Below are positions 43,847 through 55,655 of a stretch of 64,000 bases of DNA, in pieces. Position 1 is the stretch's first letter. Every line of letters starts with the position of its first letter. Below the pieces are notes generated by a model that did not search any database, was not told the origin of the DNA, and was given only the letters and a program-made list of their open reading frames with translations. The stretch comes from Streptomyces sp. R44 (GTDB taxonomy: Bacteria > Actinomycetota > Actinomycetes > Streptomycetales > Streptomycetaceae), in the NCBI RefSeq assembly GCF_041053105.1, contig NZ_CP163444.1:2170001-2234000 (forward strand). The letters are read 5' to 3'. The position numbers were made by a program, and so were the translations under genes.

Positions 43847-44083
43847 TTACCGGTCCAACTTCATCAGCAGACCAAGTACCACAATGCAGGAGAACCAGAG
43901 CAGACCGACCACGACCGTGATCCGGTCGAGGTTCCGCTCGGCGACCGAGGAGCCGCCGACGGAGGACTGCATGCCGCCTCCGAACATGTCGGAGAGGCCG
44001 CCGCCCTTTCCCTTGTGCATCAGCACGAGCAGCATCAGCAGCGCGCTGAAGACGATCAGGGCGATCGAGAACCCCATAACCAC
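43847..44083 (-). CDS. secG: protein-export membrane protein SecG
   Basis: This small two-helix subunit of the Sec translocon has FSALLMLLVLMHKGKGGGLSDMFGGG and ERNLDRITVVVGLLWFSCIVVLGLL. The GTG at 44083 (78 residues) was chosen because GAGGAAG lies at a better distance than for the ATG at 44077. A longer reading frame upstream is not supported. It sits between tpiA and the RbpA-family gene, its usual place in actinomycetes. Confidence 0.9.
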   Translation of the reverse strand: MVMGFSIALIVFSALLMLLVLMHKGKGGGLSDMFGGGMQSSVGGSSVAERNLDRITVVVGLLWFSCIVVLGLLMKLDR

Positions 44084-44115
44084 GGCTGGACCAACTTCCT
44101 CGGACTTATACGGAC

Positions 44116-44141
44116 GGGGGCCGGGCACCTGCCCGACCCCC
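44116..44141. terminator. terminator between tpiA and secG
   Basis: GGGGGCCGGGC pairs with GCCCGACCCCC (one G-U) around ACCT, just downstream of the tpiA stop. Confidence 0.7.
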
Positions 44142-44174
44142 GCAAGGGTACGACGTAACTCCGCTACCGCATAC

Positions 44175-44966
44175 TCACTGGTCGCGGAAGCGCACGATCT
44201 TGACGAACTCGTCGGCGTCCAGCGCCGCGCCGCCCACCAGGGCGCCGTCGACGTCCGGCTGCGCCATGATCGCGGCCACGTTGCCGGCCTTGACCGAGCC
44301 GCCGTACTGGATGCGGACCTTGTCGGCCAGCTCCTGCGAGTACAGCTCGGCGAGGCGGCCGCGGATCGCCCCGCAGACCTCCTGGGCGTCCTCGGGCGTG
44401 GCGACCTCGCCGGTGCCGATGGCCCACACCGGCTCGTACGCGATCACGATCGTCTCGGCCTGCTCGGCCGGGACGTCCTTCAGGCCGCCGTCGACCTGCG
44501 CGAGGGTGTGCTCGACCTGGTTGCCCGCCTTGCGGACGTCCAGGCCCTCACCGACGCAGAGGATCGGGGTCACGCCGTGCTTGAAGGCGGCCTTCACCTT
44601 GGCGTTGCAGACCTCGTCGTTCTCGGCGTGGTACTGGCGGCGCTCGGAGTGGCCGACGGCGACGTAGGCGGCCTTCAGCTTGGACAGCATCAGGCCCGAG
44701 ATCTCGCCGGTGTAGGCACCGGAGTCGTGCGCCGAGATGTCCTGGGCGCCGTACTTGATCTTGAGCTTGTCGCCGTCGACCAGGGTCTGGACGGACCGCA
44801 GGTCGGTGAAGGGGACCAGGACCGCGACCTCACAGGCGTCGTAGTCCTTGTCGGTCAGGGCGAAGGCGAGCTTCTGGACGTGGGCGATGGCCTCGAGGTG
44901 GTTGAGGTTCATCTTCCAGTTGCCCGCCATCAGCGGGGTGCGGCCAGAAGAAAGGGATGCAGTCAT
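44175..44966 (-). CDS. tpiA: triosephosphate isomerase
   Basis: This 263-residue TIM barrel has [14 protein letters not shown] (catalytic Lys), [13 protein letters not shown] (catalytic His) and [13 protein letters not shown] (catalytic Glu), plus the phosphate loop [11 protein letters not shown]. It lies seven bases after the pgk stop, in one operon with pgk and probably gap. Confidence 0.94.
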   Translation of the reverse strand: MTASLSSGRTPLMAGNWKMNLNHLEAIAHVQKLAFALTDKDYDACEVAVLVPFTDLRSVQTLVDGDKLKIKYGAQDISAHDSGAYTGEISGLMLSKLKAAYVAVGHSERRQYHAENDEVCNAKVKAAFKHGVTPILCVGEGLDVRKAGNQVEHTLAQVDGGLKDVPAEQAETIVIAYEPVWAIGTGEVATPEDAQEVCGAIRGRLAELYSQELADKVRIQYGGSVKAGNVAAIMAQPDVDGALVGGAALDADEFVKIVRFRDQ

Positions 44967-44973
44967 AAAGGGG

Positions 44974-46185
44974 TCAGTCCTCCAGTGCGACGAGGCCGGG
45001 GAGCTTCTTGCCCTCGAGGTATTCGAGGGAGGCGCCGCCGCCGGTCGAGATGTGGCCGAAGGCATTCTCGTCGAAGCCCAGGGTGCGGACGGCCGCGGCG
45101 GAGTCGCCACCGCCGACCACCGTGAAGGCCGGGGAGTCGACGAGCGCCTGGGCGACCGCCTTGGTGCCCTCGGCGTAGTCGGGGTGCTCGAAGACGCCCA
45201 TCGGACCGTTCCAGAAGACGGTGCCGGCGTCGGCGAGCTTCGCGGCGTAGAGCTTACGGGTCTCCGGACCGATGTCCAGGCCCTCCTGGTCGGCCGGGAT
45301 CGCGTCCGCGGCGACCGTGGTGGGGTTGGCCGGAGCCTTGGTCTTCAGGTCCGGGAATTCGGCCGAGACCAGCACGTCGACGGGGAGCACGAACTCCACG
45401 CCGCGCTTCTCGGCCCGCGCCAGGTACTCCAGGACCGCCGGGATCTGGTCCTCCTGGAGCAGCGAGATGCCGACCTCGTGGCCCTTGGCCTTGAGGAAGG
45501 TGTACGCCATGCCGCCGCCGATGAGGATGCGGTCGGCCTTCTCCAGGAGGTGGTCGATCACGCCGAGCTTGTCGGAGACCTTGGCGCCGCCGAGGACGAC
45601 CACGTACGGCCGCTGGACCTCGTCCGTGAGCTTCTTCAGGACGCCGACCTCGGTGGCGATGAGGTAGCCGGCGGCGTGCGGGAGGCGCGCCGGGAGGTCG
45701 AAGACCGAGGCGTGCTTGCGGTGCACGGCGCCGAAGCCGTCGCCGACGTACAGGTCGGCGAGGGCCGCGAGCTCGTCCGCGAAGGCGCCGCGCTCGGCGT
45801 CGTCCTTCGAGGTCTCGCCGGCGTTGAAACGCAGGTTCTCGATGACGGCCACCTGGCCGTCGGCGAGGCCGGCGACGGCGGCCTTGGCCGAGTCGCCGAC
45901 GGTGTCGGTCGCGAACGCGACCTCGGCGCCCAGCAGTTCACCGAGGCGCGTGGCGGCCGGGGCGAGCGAGAAGGCCGGGTCCGGGGCACCCTTGGGGCGG
46001 CCCAGGTGCGAGGCGACCACGACGCGGGCACCCGCGTCGGCGAGCGCCTTGACCGTGGGGACGACGGCGCGGATGCGGCCGTCGTCGGTGATCTTGGTGC
46101 CTTCGAGCGGCACGTTGAGGTCGGCACGCACGAACACGCGCTTGCCTGCGACGCCGGCTTCGAGAAGCTCGTCGATCGTCTTCAT
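44974..46185 (-). CDS. pgk: phosphoglycerate kinase
   Basis: This 403-residue kinase has the N-terminal substrate motif [13 protein letters not shown], the [12 protein letters not shown] segment and the C-terminal nucleotide motif [13 protein letters not shown]. It makes ATP from 1,3-bisphosphoglycerate. It is separated from gap by a hairpin-containing spacer. Confidence 0.94.
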   Translation of the reverse strand: MKTIDELLEAGVAGKRVFVRADLNVPLEGTKITDDGRIRAVVPTVKALADAGARVVVASHLGRPKGAPDPAFSLAPAATRLGELLGAEVAFATDTVGDSAKAAVAGLADGQVAVIENLRFNAGETSKDDAERGAFADELAALADLYVGDGFGAVHRKHASVFDLPARLPHAAGYLIATEVGVLKKLTDEVQRPYVVVLGGAKVSDKLGVIDHLLEKADRILIGGGMAYTFLKAKGHEVGISLLQEDQIPAVLEYLARAEKRGVEFVLPVDVLVSAEFPDLKTKAPANPTTVAADAIPADQEGLDIGPETRKLYAAKLADAGTVFWNGPMGVFEHPDYAEGTKAVAQALVDSPAFTVVGGGDSAAAVRTLGFDENAFGHISTGGGASLEYLEGKKLPGLVALED

Positions 46186-46224
46186 CTGTTAACAGACTCC
46201 TTGGTACGCGGTGGAGCACACAAA

Positions 46225-46264
46225 CAGGGCTCGCACAGCGCGACGTTGCGCTGCCCGAGCCCTG
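46225..46264. terminator. hairpin between gap and pgk (attenuator or processing site)
   Basis: CAGGGCTCG-N2-CAGCGC pairs with GCGCTG-N2-CGAGCCCTG around a six-base loop. Both flanking genes run the same way, so it may partly terminate, or protect the gap mRNA end, rather than end the operon. Confidence 0.6.
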
Positions 46265-46290
46265 CTCCCATCGAAAACCCGCCCTGAAGC

Positions 46291-47388
<1,098 letters not shown>

Positions 47389-47447
47389 CCTCCCCGGCTG
47401 CCCGCGAGTGACATCCTGCGCAGCCGTGCGAGCCCGGAAAGTGAGGG

Positions 47448-47488
47448 AAAACGGCCGACGGCCCGTGCCTACCGACGGGTACGGGCCG
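47448..47488 (-). terminator. terminator of the zinc carboxypeptidase gene
   Basis: On the minus strand CGGCCCGT (47488-47481) pairs with ACGGGCCG (47466-47459), followed by GTCGGCCGTTTTCC with a short T-run. Confidence 0.6.
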
Positions 47489-47518
47489 CCTTGGGACCTT
47501 TGTCCCGACTACTCTCCG

Positions 47519-50470
47519 TCAGCGCCGGAGAGCTCCGAGGGCCCGCCCGAGGAGCCGTGCGCGCTCCGCCGTGCCGGGCACGTGCTCCAGGCCGAAGCCG
47601 AGGAGGACGGTGTCGCGGGTGGTGACCGCGGCCTGGGAGTGGAACAGCGCCGCGGAGCGCGTCCAGTCGGAGGCGTTGCCGGGGCTGCCGGCCGGGGCGC
47701 CCGGCGCGGACCAGGCGCCGAGGGAGGTCTCGAAGCCCTCCGCCTCGGTGCTGGTCCCGGTGACGAGCCGGGTGTCGTCGACGAAGGCGCCCATCTCTCC
47801 CGTACCGGGGTCGGAGATGTACGAGATCGCGAGCTCGACCTTCTTGCCCGCCCAGGCGCTCAGGTCGACGGAGGCCTGCCGCCAGCCGTTGGAGGGGCCG
47901 GTGAAGGCGTTCCAGGAGCCGGTGGTGCCGGTGGGCGCGCAGCCGTCCTCGCCGACGGTGAGGTAGTGGGCGAGGAAGGGGTGGCCGCGGACGTAGTAGC
48001 CCTCGCCGCAGTCTGCCGGGGGCTGGGCGGAGGTGCCGCCGTTGACGTCGGGCAGGGTCGTCCAGTCGTCCTGGCCGACGGTGTGGGCCTCGACGACGAG
48101 GTTGTCGTAGCCGGGCTCGGTGTCGTAGCTGACCTGGAAGTCCAGACGGGGCTTCGATCCGGCGGCGACGCCGCTGAGGTCGACGGTCCTCGCGAGCCGC
48201 GCCCAGGTGTCGTCGGCGTGCTTGACGGCCGCGAACGTGGAGCCCTCGGCGGGCTCGAAGGGGGTGCGGATGCCGGGGTAGTCGCCGGCGGAGGCGCTGC
48301 TCGCGAACTGCGGGAACTGCTCCGGCTTCAGCGTGTCGGAGGTGACGGTGTACGCGCCCGCGTTGTCCAGCGGGTTGCCGGCGGCGGCGGCGAGCGTCGC
48401 GCCGGTGCCCGCGAAGGCGCCCGTGCCGGCGAAGGCGGGCGGGTTCTTGAGGCCCGCGCGGTGGTAGGCGCCGAGGTAGTACTGGGCGAAGTCGTTGGAC
48501 TCGGCCCGGCCGATCTCGGTGAGCCCGCCGGACTTCTCACCGGCGTTGATCAGCTTGCCGCCCTCGTTGAGGTAGGCGCGGACGGCGAGCTGGGCGGCGC
48601 CGGAGGGGCGCTCGGCGCCGGTGTACCAGACGACGGTACGGAAGTGGGAGAGGACGCCGAGGGCGTCCGGGGCGCCCTGGGTGGCGACGTCCCAGACGGC
48701 GGCCGCGCGCTTGTTGTCGGCGAGCGCCTTCACATAGTCGGCGGTGTGCTGTGCGGCGGTGGTGCCGCCCTCGTCGGCGAGGACGAGGACGTCGCCGCGG
48801 GGACGCTCGGCCACCTTGTACGTGAAGGGGGCGGATGAGGTGGCCCTGCCCTCGCGGGTGCGGGCGGTGAACCAGACCTCGACGGAGTCGCCGGGGCGGG
48901 CTCCCTCGACCTCGGCGCGGTACTCGTCGAAGTACAGGTTGTCGTCGCCGCCGAAGGTCTCGCCGCCCTTCCAGGCCTCGACCTCCTCGCTGTGGGTGCG
49001 GCCGCCGTTGATCCGGTACTTCAGGGTCTTGGCGCGCAGCGACTTGCGGGCGGTGACGGCGACCTCCTGCTCCGCGCCGCGGGCGTAGGAGGTGGTGAAG
49101 GTCTTCGGGGTGAGGTCGGAGGCGTCGATGCCGACCGGGGAGACGGGCCGGTCCGGGTGGGCGGCGGTCTCCGCGACGGCGAGCGCGAAGGGGATGTTCT
49201 TGGCGAACTCGGCCTGGATCAGCTTCTCGTCGTCCGGGAAGGTGAAGACGGAGGCGCAGTCGCCCGGGTTCCACGCGTCGTTCGGGTCGACGCGGGAGGC
49301 GGTGGCACAGGTCGACATCTCCGGGGTGAACATCTGCATCCCGTTGACGTTGGCGGCGTGTCCGTCCGCCTCGCCGTTGGTGATGTACAGCTCCGAGGAG
49401 ACCTGCGGCCGGTAGCCGGGCACGGCCGACTTCTGCGGGGTGCCGGCGAGGGCCTTGAGGGCCACGTCGTCGGGGGTGTCGGTGGCGACCTGCCAGCCGA
49501 CGCCGTACAGCAGGAGCTGGGCGGCCGAGTGGTAGTTGATGCCGTACGCGAAGCCGATGCGCTTCTGGAAGGCGTCGAGGGCCCGCGTCTCGGGCTCCGA
49601 CATGGGGCCCTTGCCGCGGAAGGTCTCGTCGGCCGGGTCGGGGGACGAACCCTCGTCGTCGTAGCCCCACTTGTAGGCGAAGTTGCGGTTGAGGTCGACG
49701 CCGTCGCCGGGGCCGATCCTCCCGTCGCCGTCGTTGTCGTGGAGGTTCTTCCGCCACTGCCGGTTGGCGGGGTCGGCGTGCGTGAAGTCGTAGCCGTCCG
49801 GGTTGGCGGAGAGCACGAACCACAGCTCGGTGGAGTCGACGATGCGGGTGATCCGCTCGTCCTTGCCATAGTTAGCGAGGTAATAGTGCATCAGCCGCCG
49901 GGTCATCTCGGGGGTGATCCACTCGCGCGCGTGCTGGTTGGACATGTACAGCGTGGCGGGCTTCGAGCCGTCCTTGGTGCGCGGGGCGCCCTTGGTCAGC
50001 TTGAGGGCGAGGATGTCCTGCCCCTTGAGGGTCTTGCCGATGGAGACGACCTTGGTGAGCCCGGGGTTGGCCCGCGCGGTGTCCAGGATCTCCTGCTTGA
50101 GGCCGCCCTGGCCGCCGTACGGGCGGAAGACGCCGTCCCCGGCCGCGGCGACCCGCTTCTCGGCCTGGGCGGTGAGGCTGTGCTCGGCGATCTCGACGCC
50201 CTGGCCGCGCAGCTGCCCGGCCTGCCGTCCGGTGAGGAAGAGCTCGACCGTCGCGGAGCCCTTCGCCGGGACCTGCTCGGTGAGTTCATGGGCGTCGGCA
50301 CCGGCGTCGAGGAGCAGCGGGACCTGCTCCTGGGTGACCTCGGCGCGCCAGACGGAGAGGGCGTCCCCGCCGTCCCGGTCGTTCGGCTGCGCTCCGGCGA
50401 CGGGTGCCGCCGCCACTCCGGCGATCAGCAGTGAAGCCGCGGCGAGGATCGATCTCGCTCTGCGTCTCAT
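47519..50470 (-). CDS. secreted M14-family zinc carboxypeptidase, 983 residues
   Basis: This exported enzyme has a signal peptide (residues 1-27, RRRARSILAAASLLIAGVAAAPVAGAQ), a propeptide-like segment and an M14 catalytic domain (about 125-440). The zinc residues are in MSNQHAREWITPE (His and Glu) and INYHSAAQLL (His). A Ca-like loop DNDGDGRIGPGDGVDLNRNF follows SANPDGYDF. The long C-terminal part (about 450-983) has beta-rich domains suited to substrate or wall binding. It is much longer than a plain carboxypeptidase. AAGGGGGG precedes the ATG. Confidence 0.87.
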   Translation of the reverse strand: MRRRARSILAAASLLIAGVAAAPVAGAQPNDRDGGDALSVWRAEVTQEQVPLLLDAGADAHELTEQVPAKGSATVELFLTGRQAGQLRGQGVEIAEHSLTAQAEKRVAAAGDGVFRPYGGQGGLKQEILDTARANPGLTKVVSIGKTLKGQDILALKLTKGAPRTKDGSKPATLYMSNQHAREWITPEMTRRLMHYYLANYGKDERITRIVDSTELWFVLSANPDGYDFTHADPANRQWRKNLHDNDGDGRIGPGDGVDLNRNFAYKWGYDDEGSSPDPADETFRGKGPMSEPETRALDAFQKRIGFAYGINYHSAAQLLLYGVGWQVATDTPDDVALKALAGTPQKSAVPGYRPQVSSELYITNGEADGHAANVNGMQMFTPEMSTCATASRVDPNDAWNPGDCASVFTFPDDEKLIQAEFAKNIPFALAVAETAAHPDRPVSPVGIDASDLTPKTFTTSYARGAEQEVAVTARKSLRAKTLKYRINGGRTHSEEVEAWKGGETFGGDDNLYFDEYRAEVEGARPGDSVEVWFTARTREGRATSSAPFTYKVAERPRGDVLVLADEGGTTAAQHTADYVKALADNKRAAAVWDVATQGAPDALGVLSHFRTVVWYTGAERPSGAAQLAVRAYLNEGGKLINAGEKSGGLTEIGRAESNDFAQYYLGAYHRAGLKNPPAFAGTGAFAGTGATLAAAAGNPLDNAGAYTVTSDTLKPEQFPQFASSASAGDYPGIRTPFEPAEGSTFAAVKHADDTWARLARTVDLSGVAAGSKPRLDFQVSYDTEPGYDNLVVEAHTVGQDDWTTLPDVNGGTSAQPPADCGEGYYVRGHPFLAHYLTVGEDGCAPTGTTGSWNAFTGPSNGWRQASVDLSAWAGKKVELAISYISDPGTGEMGAFVDDTRLVTGTSTEAEGFETSLGAWSAPGAPAGSPGNASDWTRSAALFHSQAAVTTRDTVLLGFGLEHVPGTAERARLLGRALGALRR

Positions 50471-50560
50471 GTGCCCCCCTTGCTGTTGTCAGTCACGAAG
50501 GTGAACAGACGCCAGGCTCTTGGGCGCTCATAGGACTGTCAAGGGTGCCTCGCGGGTGTA

Positions 50561-50598
50561 CGAAAAAGCTGCCGGTGCCTCAGAAAGGCACCGGCAGC
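50561..50598 (-). terminator. intrinsic terminator of the uvrC-rapZ-yvcK-whiA operon
   Basis: A perfect 13-bp stem (50568-50580 with 50586-50598) is followed on the minus strand by TTTTTCG. This is a textbook T-tailed terminator, uncommon in this GC-rich genome. Confidence 0.88.
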
Positions 50599-50613
50599 GC
50601 GGAGTTCGCGGTT

Positions 50614-50634
50614 CCGTACGGATCTCCCGTACGG
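50614..50634. repeat. second small hairpin after whiA
   Basis: CCGTACGG-ATCTC-CCGTACGG, where each arm is itself palindromic, lies between the whiA stop and the main terminator. Confidence 0.5.
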
Positions 50635-50635
50635 C

Positions 50636-51625
50636 TCAGCCGACCAGGCTGTCGTCCAGCTCCTCCGTCAGGTTGGACTCGGTCCCGGGGATGCCCAGGT
50701 CCTGCGCCCGCTTGTCGGCCATCGCGAGGAGCCGGCGGATCCGCCCGGCCACCGCGTCCTTGGTCAGCGGCGGGTCGGCGAGCGCGCCCAGCTCCTCCAG
50801 GGAGGCCTGCTTGTGCTCCATGCGGAGCCGGCCGGCGGCGGCGAGGTGCTCGGGCACCTCCTCGCCGAGGATCTCCAGGGCGCGCTGCACCCGGGCGCCC
50901 GCGGCGACCGCGGCACGGGCCGAGCGGCGCAGGTTGGCGTCGTCGAAGTTGGCCAGGCGGTTGGCGGTGGCGCGCACCTCGCGCCGCATCCGCCGCTCCT
51001 CCCAGGCGAGCACCGACTCGTGCGCGCCGAGCCGGGTGAGCAGGGCGCCGATCGCGTCGCCGTCGCGGACGACGACCCGGTCCACGCCCCGTACCTCCCG
51101 GGCCTTCGCCGCGATGGAGAGCCGGCGGGCCGCGCCGACCAGGGCGAGGGCCGCCTCGGGACCCGGGCAGGTCACCTCCAGGGAGGAGGAGCGGCCGGGC
51201 TCGGTCAGCGAACCGTGCGCGAGGAACGCGCCGCGCCAGGCCGCCTCGGCGTCACAGGTCGCACCGGAGACCACCTGCGGGGGAAGGCCCCGGATGGGGC
51301 GGCCGCGGCCGTCCACGAGCCCCGTCTGCCGGGCCAGCTGGTCGCCGCCGGCCACCACCCGCACCACGAAGCGCGAGCCGCGCCGCAGCCCGCCGGGGGC
51401 CATCACGATCAGCTCGGAGCTGTGCCCGAAGATCTCCAGGATGTCCCGCTTGAGGCGGCGGGCCGCCATCGCGGTGTCCAGCTCCGCCTCGATCACGATG
51501 CGGCCGCTCACCAGGTGCAGACCGCCCGCGAACCGCAGGATCGACGAGACCTCTGCCTTCCTGCAGCAGGTCCGGGTGACGGGAAGCCGGGAGATCTCGT
51601 CCTTCACCGCTGCCGTCATCGCCAT
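50636..51625 (-). CDS. whiA: sporulation transcription factor WhiA
   Basis: This 329-residue developmental regulator acts with WhiB to start sporulation septation in Streptomyces. It has the LAGLIDADG-like N-terminal domain ([26 protein letters not shown] and [13 protein letters not shown]) and a C-terminal HTH ([33 protein letters not shown]). The sequence is nearly the same as I recall for S. coelicolor WhiA. Its first bases overlap the end of yvcK by ten. Confidence 0.96.
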
Positions 51626-52641
51626 GGGCCGATCCTTCCATGCATCCGAAAAATACGGTCGTACGCGGCGGCCAACAGCTCCGGGTCATGCTTCGCGGAG
51701 CCGTCGGGCCCGGCCACCGGCGCCAGCTCGACCGCGGCACCGAGCCGCTTGGCGGCATCGGCGAGGGACTCGCGGTCGGGCACGGCGGCCTCGTCGGCCA
51801 GCACCACGTCCAGGGCGAGTTTAGGGGCGTGTCGTCCCAAAACCTCCAAATGACGCTGCGGGGAGAAGCCCTCGGTTTCTCCGGGCTGCGGCGCGAGGTT
51901 CAGCGACAGCACCTTTCGGGCCTTCGTCTCGATCAGGGCGTCGAGGAGCTCGGGGACCAGGAGGTGCGGGATCACCGAGGAGAACCAGGAGCCGGGACCG
52001 AGCACCACCCAGTCCGCGTCCAGGACGGCCGCGACCGCCTCGGGCACGGCCGGCGGGTCGTGCGGCACGAGGTGCACGGACTGCACGTCGCCGGGCGTGA
52101 GCGCCACGGTGGCCTGGCCGCGCACGGTGTCCACGTCGTCCGGCCGCTCCGGGTCGTGGCCCCTGACCAGGGCCTGGAGCTCCAGGGGCACGGCGGACAT
52201 GGGCAGCACCCGGCCCTGGGCGCCGAGCAGCCGGCCGACCAGGTCGAGGGCCTGGACGGGGTCGCCGAGCTGCTCCCAGAGGGCGACGATCAGCAGGTTG
52301 CCGACGGCGTGGCCGCCCATCTCGCCCTTGGACTGGAAGCGGTGCTGGATGACCCGGGCCCAGGTCTGGCCCCAGTCGTCGTCGCCGCAGAGCGCGGCGA
52401 GCGCCTTGCGCAGGTCGCCCGGGGGCAGCACGCCGAGCTCCTCCCGGAGCCGGCCGCTGGAGCCCCCGTCGTCGGCGACGGTGACGACGGCGGTGAGGTC
52501 GCCGGTGATCCGGCGGAGGGCGGCCAGGGAGGCCGACAGGCCCATGCCGCCGCCCAGCGCGACCACCTTGGGCTGGGTGCCGCGCCTGCGGAGCGTACGC
52601 CGCACCGCGAGGGTGGAGGTACGCCGACGGTACGGCTTCAC
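51616..52641 (-). CDS. yvcK: YvcK-family (gluconeogenesis factor/UDP-sugar-binding) protein
   Basis: This 341-residue protein has the Rossmann motif [17 protein letters not shown], then [36 protein letters not shown] and [19 protein letters not shown]. YvcK proteins bind UDP-N-acetylglucosamine in Gram-positive relatives and affect growth on gluconeogenic carbon and cell shape. The start is GTG, overlapping the rapZ stop (GTGA). Confidence 0.9.
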
Positions 52642-53600
52642 TCGCGCCCCATGTCCCGGTGGACGACGACGGTCTCGACCCCTTCGGAGGCGAGGCGGGC
52701 GGCGAGGCGCTCGGCGGTGGCGACGGAGCGGTGCTTGCCGCCCGTGCAGCCCACGGCGATGGTCACGTACCGCTTGCCCTCGCGGCGGTAGCCCGCGGCG
52801 ATCAGCTGGAGCAGCTCGGTGTAGCGGTCGAGGAACTCCTTGGCACCCGGCTGGTTGTAGACGTAGTTCGACACCTCCTCGTTGAGGCCGGTGAAGGGGC
52901 GCAGCTCGGGGACCCAGTGCGGGTTCGGCAGGAAGCGCATGTCGACGACGAGGTCGGCGTCGACCGGCAGTCCGTACTTGAAGCCGAAGGACATCACGGT
53001 GGCCCGGAGCTCGGGCTCCTCGTCGCCGGCGAACTGGGCGTCCATCTTGGCGCGCAGCTCGTGGACGTTGAGGCTGGAGGTGTCGATCACCAGGTCGGCG
53101 TCGCCGCGCAGCTCGCGCAGCAGGTCGCGCTCGGCGGCGATGCCGTCGGTGATGCGGCCGTCGCCCTGGAGCGGGTGCGGCCTGCGGACCGACTCGAAGC
53201 GCCGGACCAGGGCCTCGTCGGAGGACTCCAGGAAGACGATCCGGCGGGTGACCTGCTTGGCGTCCAGGTCGGCGAGGGACTCCCTGAGGTTGTCGAAGAA
53301 CTGCCGGCCGCGGACGTCCACGACGACGGCGATCCTGGCGACGTTGCCCTGGGAGCGGGCGCCGAGCTCCACCATGGTGGGGATCAGCGCGGGCGGCAGA
53401 TTGTCCACGACGAACCAGCCGAGGTCCTCCAGGCACTTCGCCGCGGTGGACCGGCCGGCTCCGGACATGCCGGAGATGATCACCAGTTCGGGAATGGCCG
53501 CCTCGGCGCCGTTGTCGCCGGCGGTCTCCTTCGTGCCCGTACTCACGTGTCCTGCTCCGTCTTCTCGGTCGTGCTCGTCGTGCGTGTGGCGCTCGCTCAT
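52638..53600 (-). CDS. rapZ: RapZ-family nucleotide-binding protein
   Basis: This 320-residue protein has the Walker A motif GMSGAGRST (residues 44-52), [19 protein letters not shown]-like [30 protein letters not shown] and [17 protein letters not shown]. In enterobacteria RapZ is an RNase adaptor for amino-sugar control; in Gram-positives (YvcJ) the role is less clear. The first 35 residues are a charged, poorly conserved tail. Its start overlaps uvrC by four bases... that is, it begins within the uvrC stop codon (ATGA). Confidence 0.9.
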   Translation of the reverse strand: MSERHTHDEHDREDGAGHVSTGTKETAGDNGAEAAIPELVIISGMSGAGRSTAAKCLEDLGWFVVDNLPPALIPTMVELGARSQGNVARIAVVVDVRGRQFFDNLRESLADLDAKQVTRRIVFLESSDEALVRRFESVRRPHPLQGDGRITDGIAAERDLLRELRGDADLVIDTSSLNVHELRAKMDAQFAGDEEPELRATVMSFGFKYGLPVDADLVVDMRFLPNPHWVPELRPFTGLNEEVSNYVYNQPGAKEFLDRYTELLQLIAAGYRREGKRYVTIAVGCTGGKHRSVATAERLAARLASEGVETVVVHRDMGRE

Positions 53601-55597
53601 GCGGTGGTGCCCCCGTCGTCTTCCATGATCTCTCCTGTGGCCGTGTTCACGGCGGGTGCGGCGGGGGCCGCCTGGGCCAGGGCCACGGCGACCGCCTCCG
53701 CGGTCTTCCGGCCGAAGCCGGGGACCTCACAGATCTGCTCGATTGTCGCCTGCTTCAGCCGCTTCACCGAGCCGAAATGCTTGATCAAGGCCTGTTTGCG
53801 CGACTCCCCGAGGCCGGGGACGGCGTCGAGCGGGCTGGTCCGGAGGCGTTTGGTCCGCTTGGACCGCTGATAGCGGATGGCGAAGTCGTGAGCCGTGTCA
53901 CGCACCCGCTGGAGCAGATAGAGCCCCTCGCTGGAGCGGGGCAGGACGACCGGGTCGTCCTCGCCGGGCAGCCAGACCTCCTCCAGGCGCTTGGCGAGAC
54001 CGCAGACCGCGACGTCGTCGATGCCGAGCTCGTCGAGGGCCCGGCGGGCCGCGGCGACCTGCGGCTGCCCGCCGTCGACGACGACGAGCTGCGGCGGGTA
54101 CGCGAAGCGCTTGGGCCGCCCGTCGTCCTGGGCGTCCTCGGCGGGGACCTCGCCGCCGGCCTCCCCCTCCGCGAGGGCGCCCCACTCCCCCGTACGGTCC
54201 TTCTCGGCGAGGTACCGCTTGAAGCGGCGGCTGATCACCTCGTGCATGGACCGGACGTCGTCCTGGCCCTCGAAGCCCTTGATCTGGAAGCGGCGGTACT
54301 CGCCCTTGCGGGGCAGCCCGTCCTCGAAGACGACCATCGAGGCGACGACGTCCTCGCCCTGGAGGTGCGAGATGTCGAAGCACTCGATCCGCAGCGGCGC
54401 CGAGTCCAGGTCCAGGGCCTCGGCGATCTCCTCCAGGGCCCGGGAGCGGGTGGTCAGGTCGCTGGCGCGCTTGGTCTTGTGCAGCACGAGCGCCTGCTGG
54501 GCGTTGCGCGCGACGGTCTCCATCAGGTCCTTCTTGTCGCCGCGCTGCGGGACGCGCAGCGAGACGAGGGAGCCGCGGCGGCCGGAGAGCCAGGCGGAGA
54601 CGGCCTCCGTGTCCTCGGGCAGCGCCGGGACCAGGACCTCCTTGGGGACGGCGTCGCCGCTCTCCTCGCCGTACAGCTGCTGGAGCGCGTGCTCGACGAG
54701 CCCCGCCGTGTCGACGGCCTCGACCTTGTCCGTGACCCAGCCGCGCTGGCCCCGGACGCGTCCGCCGCGCACGTGGAAGATCTGGACGGCGGCCTCCAGC
54801 TCGTCCTCGGCGAGGGCGATCAGGTCGGCGTCGGTGGCGTCGGCGAGGACGACCGCGTTCTTCTCCATGGCCTTGCGGAGGGCCTCTATGTCGTCGCGGA
54901 GGCGGGCGGCCTTCTCGTACTCCATGTCCTCGGCCGCGATCATCATCTGCTTCTCGAGCCTGCGGATGTACGTGCCGGTGCGGCCGGCCATGAAGTCGCT
55001 GAAGTCCTCGGCCAGTTCGCGGTGCTCCTCGGGCGTGACCCGGCCGACGCAGGGCGCCGAGCACTTGCCGATGTAGCCGAGGAGGCAGGGCCGTCCGGCC
55101 GAGGCGGCGTTACGGAACACCCCCGCGGAGCACGTCCGCACGGGGAACACCCGCAGCATCAGGTCGACGGTCTCGCGGATCGCCCACGCGTGCGCGTAGG
55201 GACCGAAATAGCGCACGCCCTTCTTCTTGTGCCCGCGCATGACCTGGACGCGCGGGAACTCCTCGTTCATCGTCACCGCGAGATACGGATAACTCTTGTC
55301 GTCCCGGTACTTCACGTTGAACCGGGGGTCGAACTCCTTGATCCAGGAGTACTCCAGCTGCAGCGCCTCGACCTCGGTGGACACCACGGTCCACTCCACG
55401 GAGGCGGCCGTCGTCACCATCGTGGCCGTGCGCGGGTGCAGGCTCGTCAGCGGCTGGAAGTAGTTCGCCAGCCGCTGGCGCAGGGACTTCGCCTTCCCGA
55501 CGTAGATCACCCGGCGGTGCTCGTCGCGGAACTTGTAGACCCCCGGGGAGTCGGGGATCTGACCCGGCTTGGGGCGGTAGCTGGAGGGGTCTGCCAT
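53597..55597 (-). CDS. uvrC: excinuclease ABC subunit C
   Basis: This 666-residue nuclease of nucleotide excision repair has a GIY-YIG domain ([31 protein letters not shown]), a UVR motif ([21 protein letters not shown]), an RNase H-like endonuclease domain and C-terminal helix-hairpin-helix motifs ([21 protein letters not shown]). The minus-strand hexamer TAGGGT (55610-55605) ends seven bases before the ATG; GGGGAG is too close to work as a normal site, so a leaderless mRNA is likely. It heads the operon that ends with whiA. Confidence 0.94.
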   Translation of the reverse strand: MADPSSYRPKPGQIPDSPGVYKFRDEHRRVIYVGKAKSLRQRLANYFQPLTSLHPRTATMVTTAASVEWTVVSTEVEALQLEYSWIKEFDPRFNVKYRDDKSYPYLAVTMNEEFPRVQVMRGHKKKGVRYFGPYAHAWAIRETVDLMLRVFPVRTCSAGVFRNAASAGRPCLLGYIGKCSAPCVGRVTPEEHRELAEDFSDFMAGRTGTYIRRLEKQMMIAAEDMEYEKAARLRDDIEALRKAMEKNAVVLADATDADLIALAEDELEAAVQIFHVRGGRVRGQRGWVTDKVEAVDTAGLVEHALQQLYGEESGDAVPKEVLVPALPEDTEAVSAWLSGRRGSLVSLRVPQRGDKKDLMETVARNAQQALVLHKTKRASDLTTRSRALEEIAEALDLDSAPLRIECFDISHLQGEDVVASMVVFEDGLPRKGEYRRFQIKGFEGQDDVRSMHEVISRRFKRYLAEKDRTGEWGALAEGEAGGEVPAEDAQDDGRPKRFAYPPQLVVVDGGQPQVAAARRALDELGIDDVAVCGLAKRLEEVWLPGEDDPVVLPRSSEGLYLLQRVRDTAHDFAIRYQRSKRTKRLRTSPLDAVPGLGESRKQALIKHFGSVKRLKQATIEQICEVPGFGRKTAEAVAVALAQAAPAAPAVNTATGEIMEDDGGTTA

Positions 55598-55655
55598 GCT
55601 CCCCACCCTACTGGCGGGGACCGACACTCAGGGCGGGCGCGCTCGTTGGCCGTGC

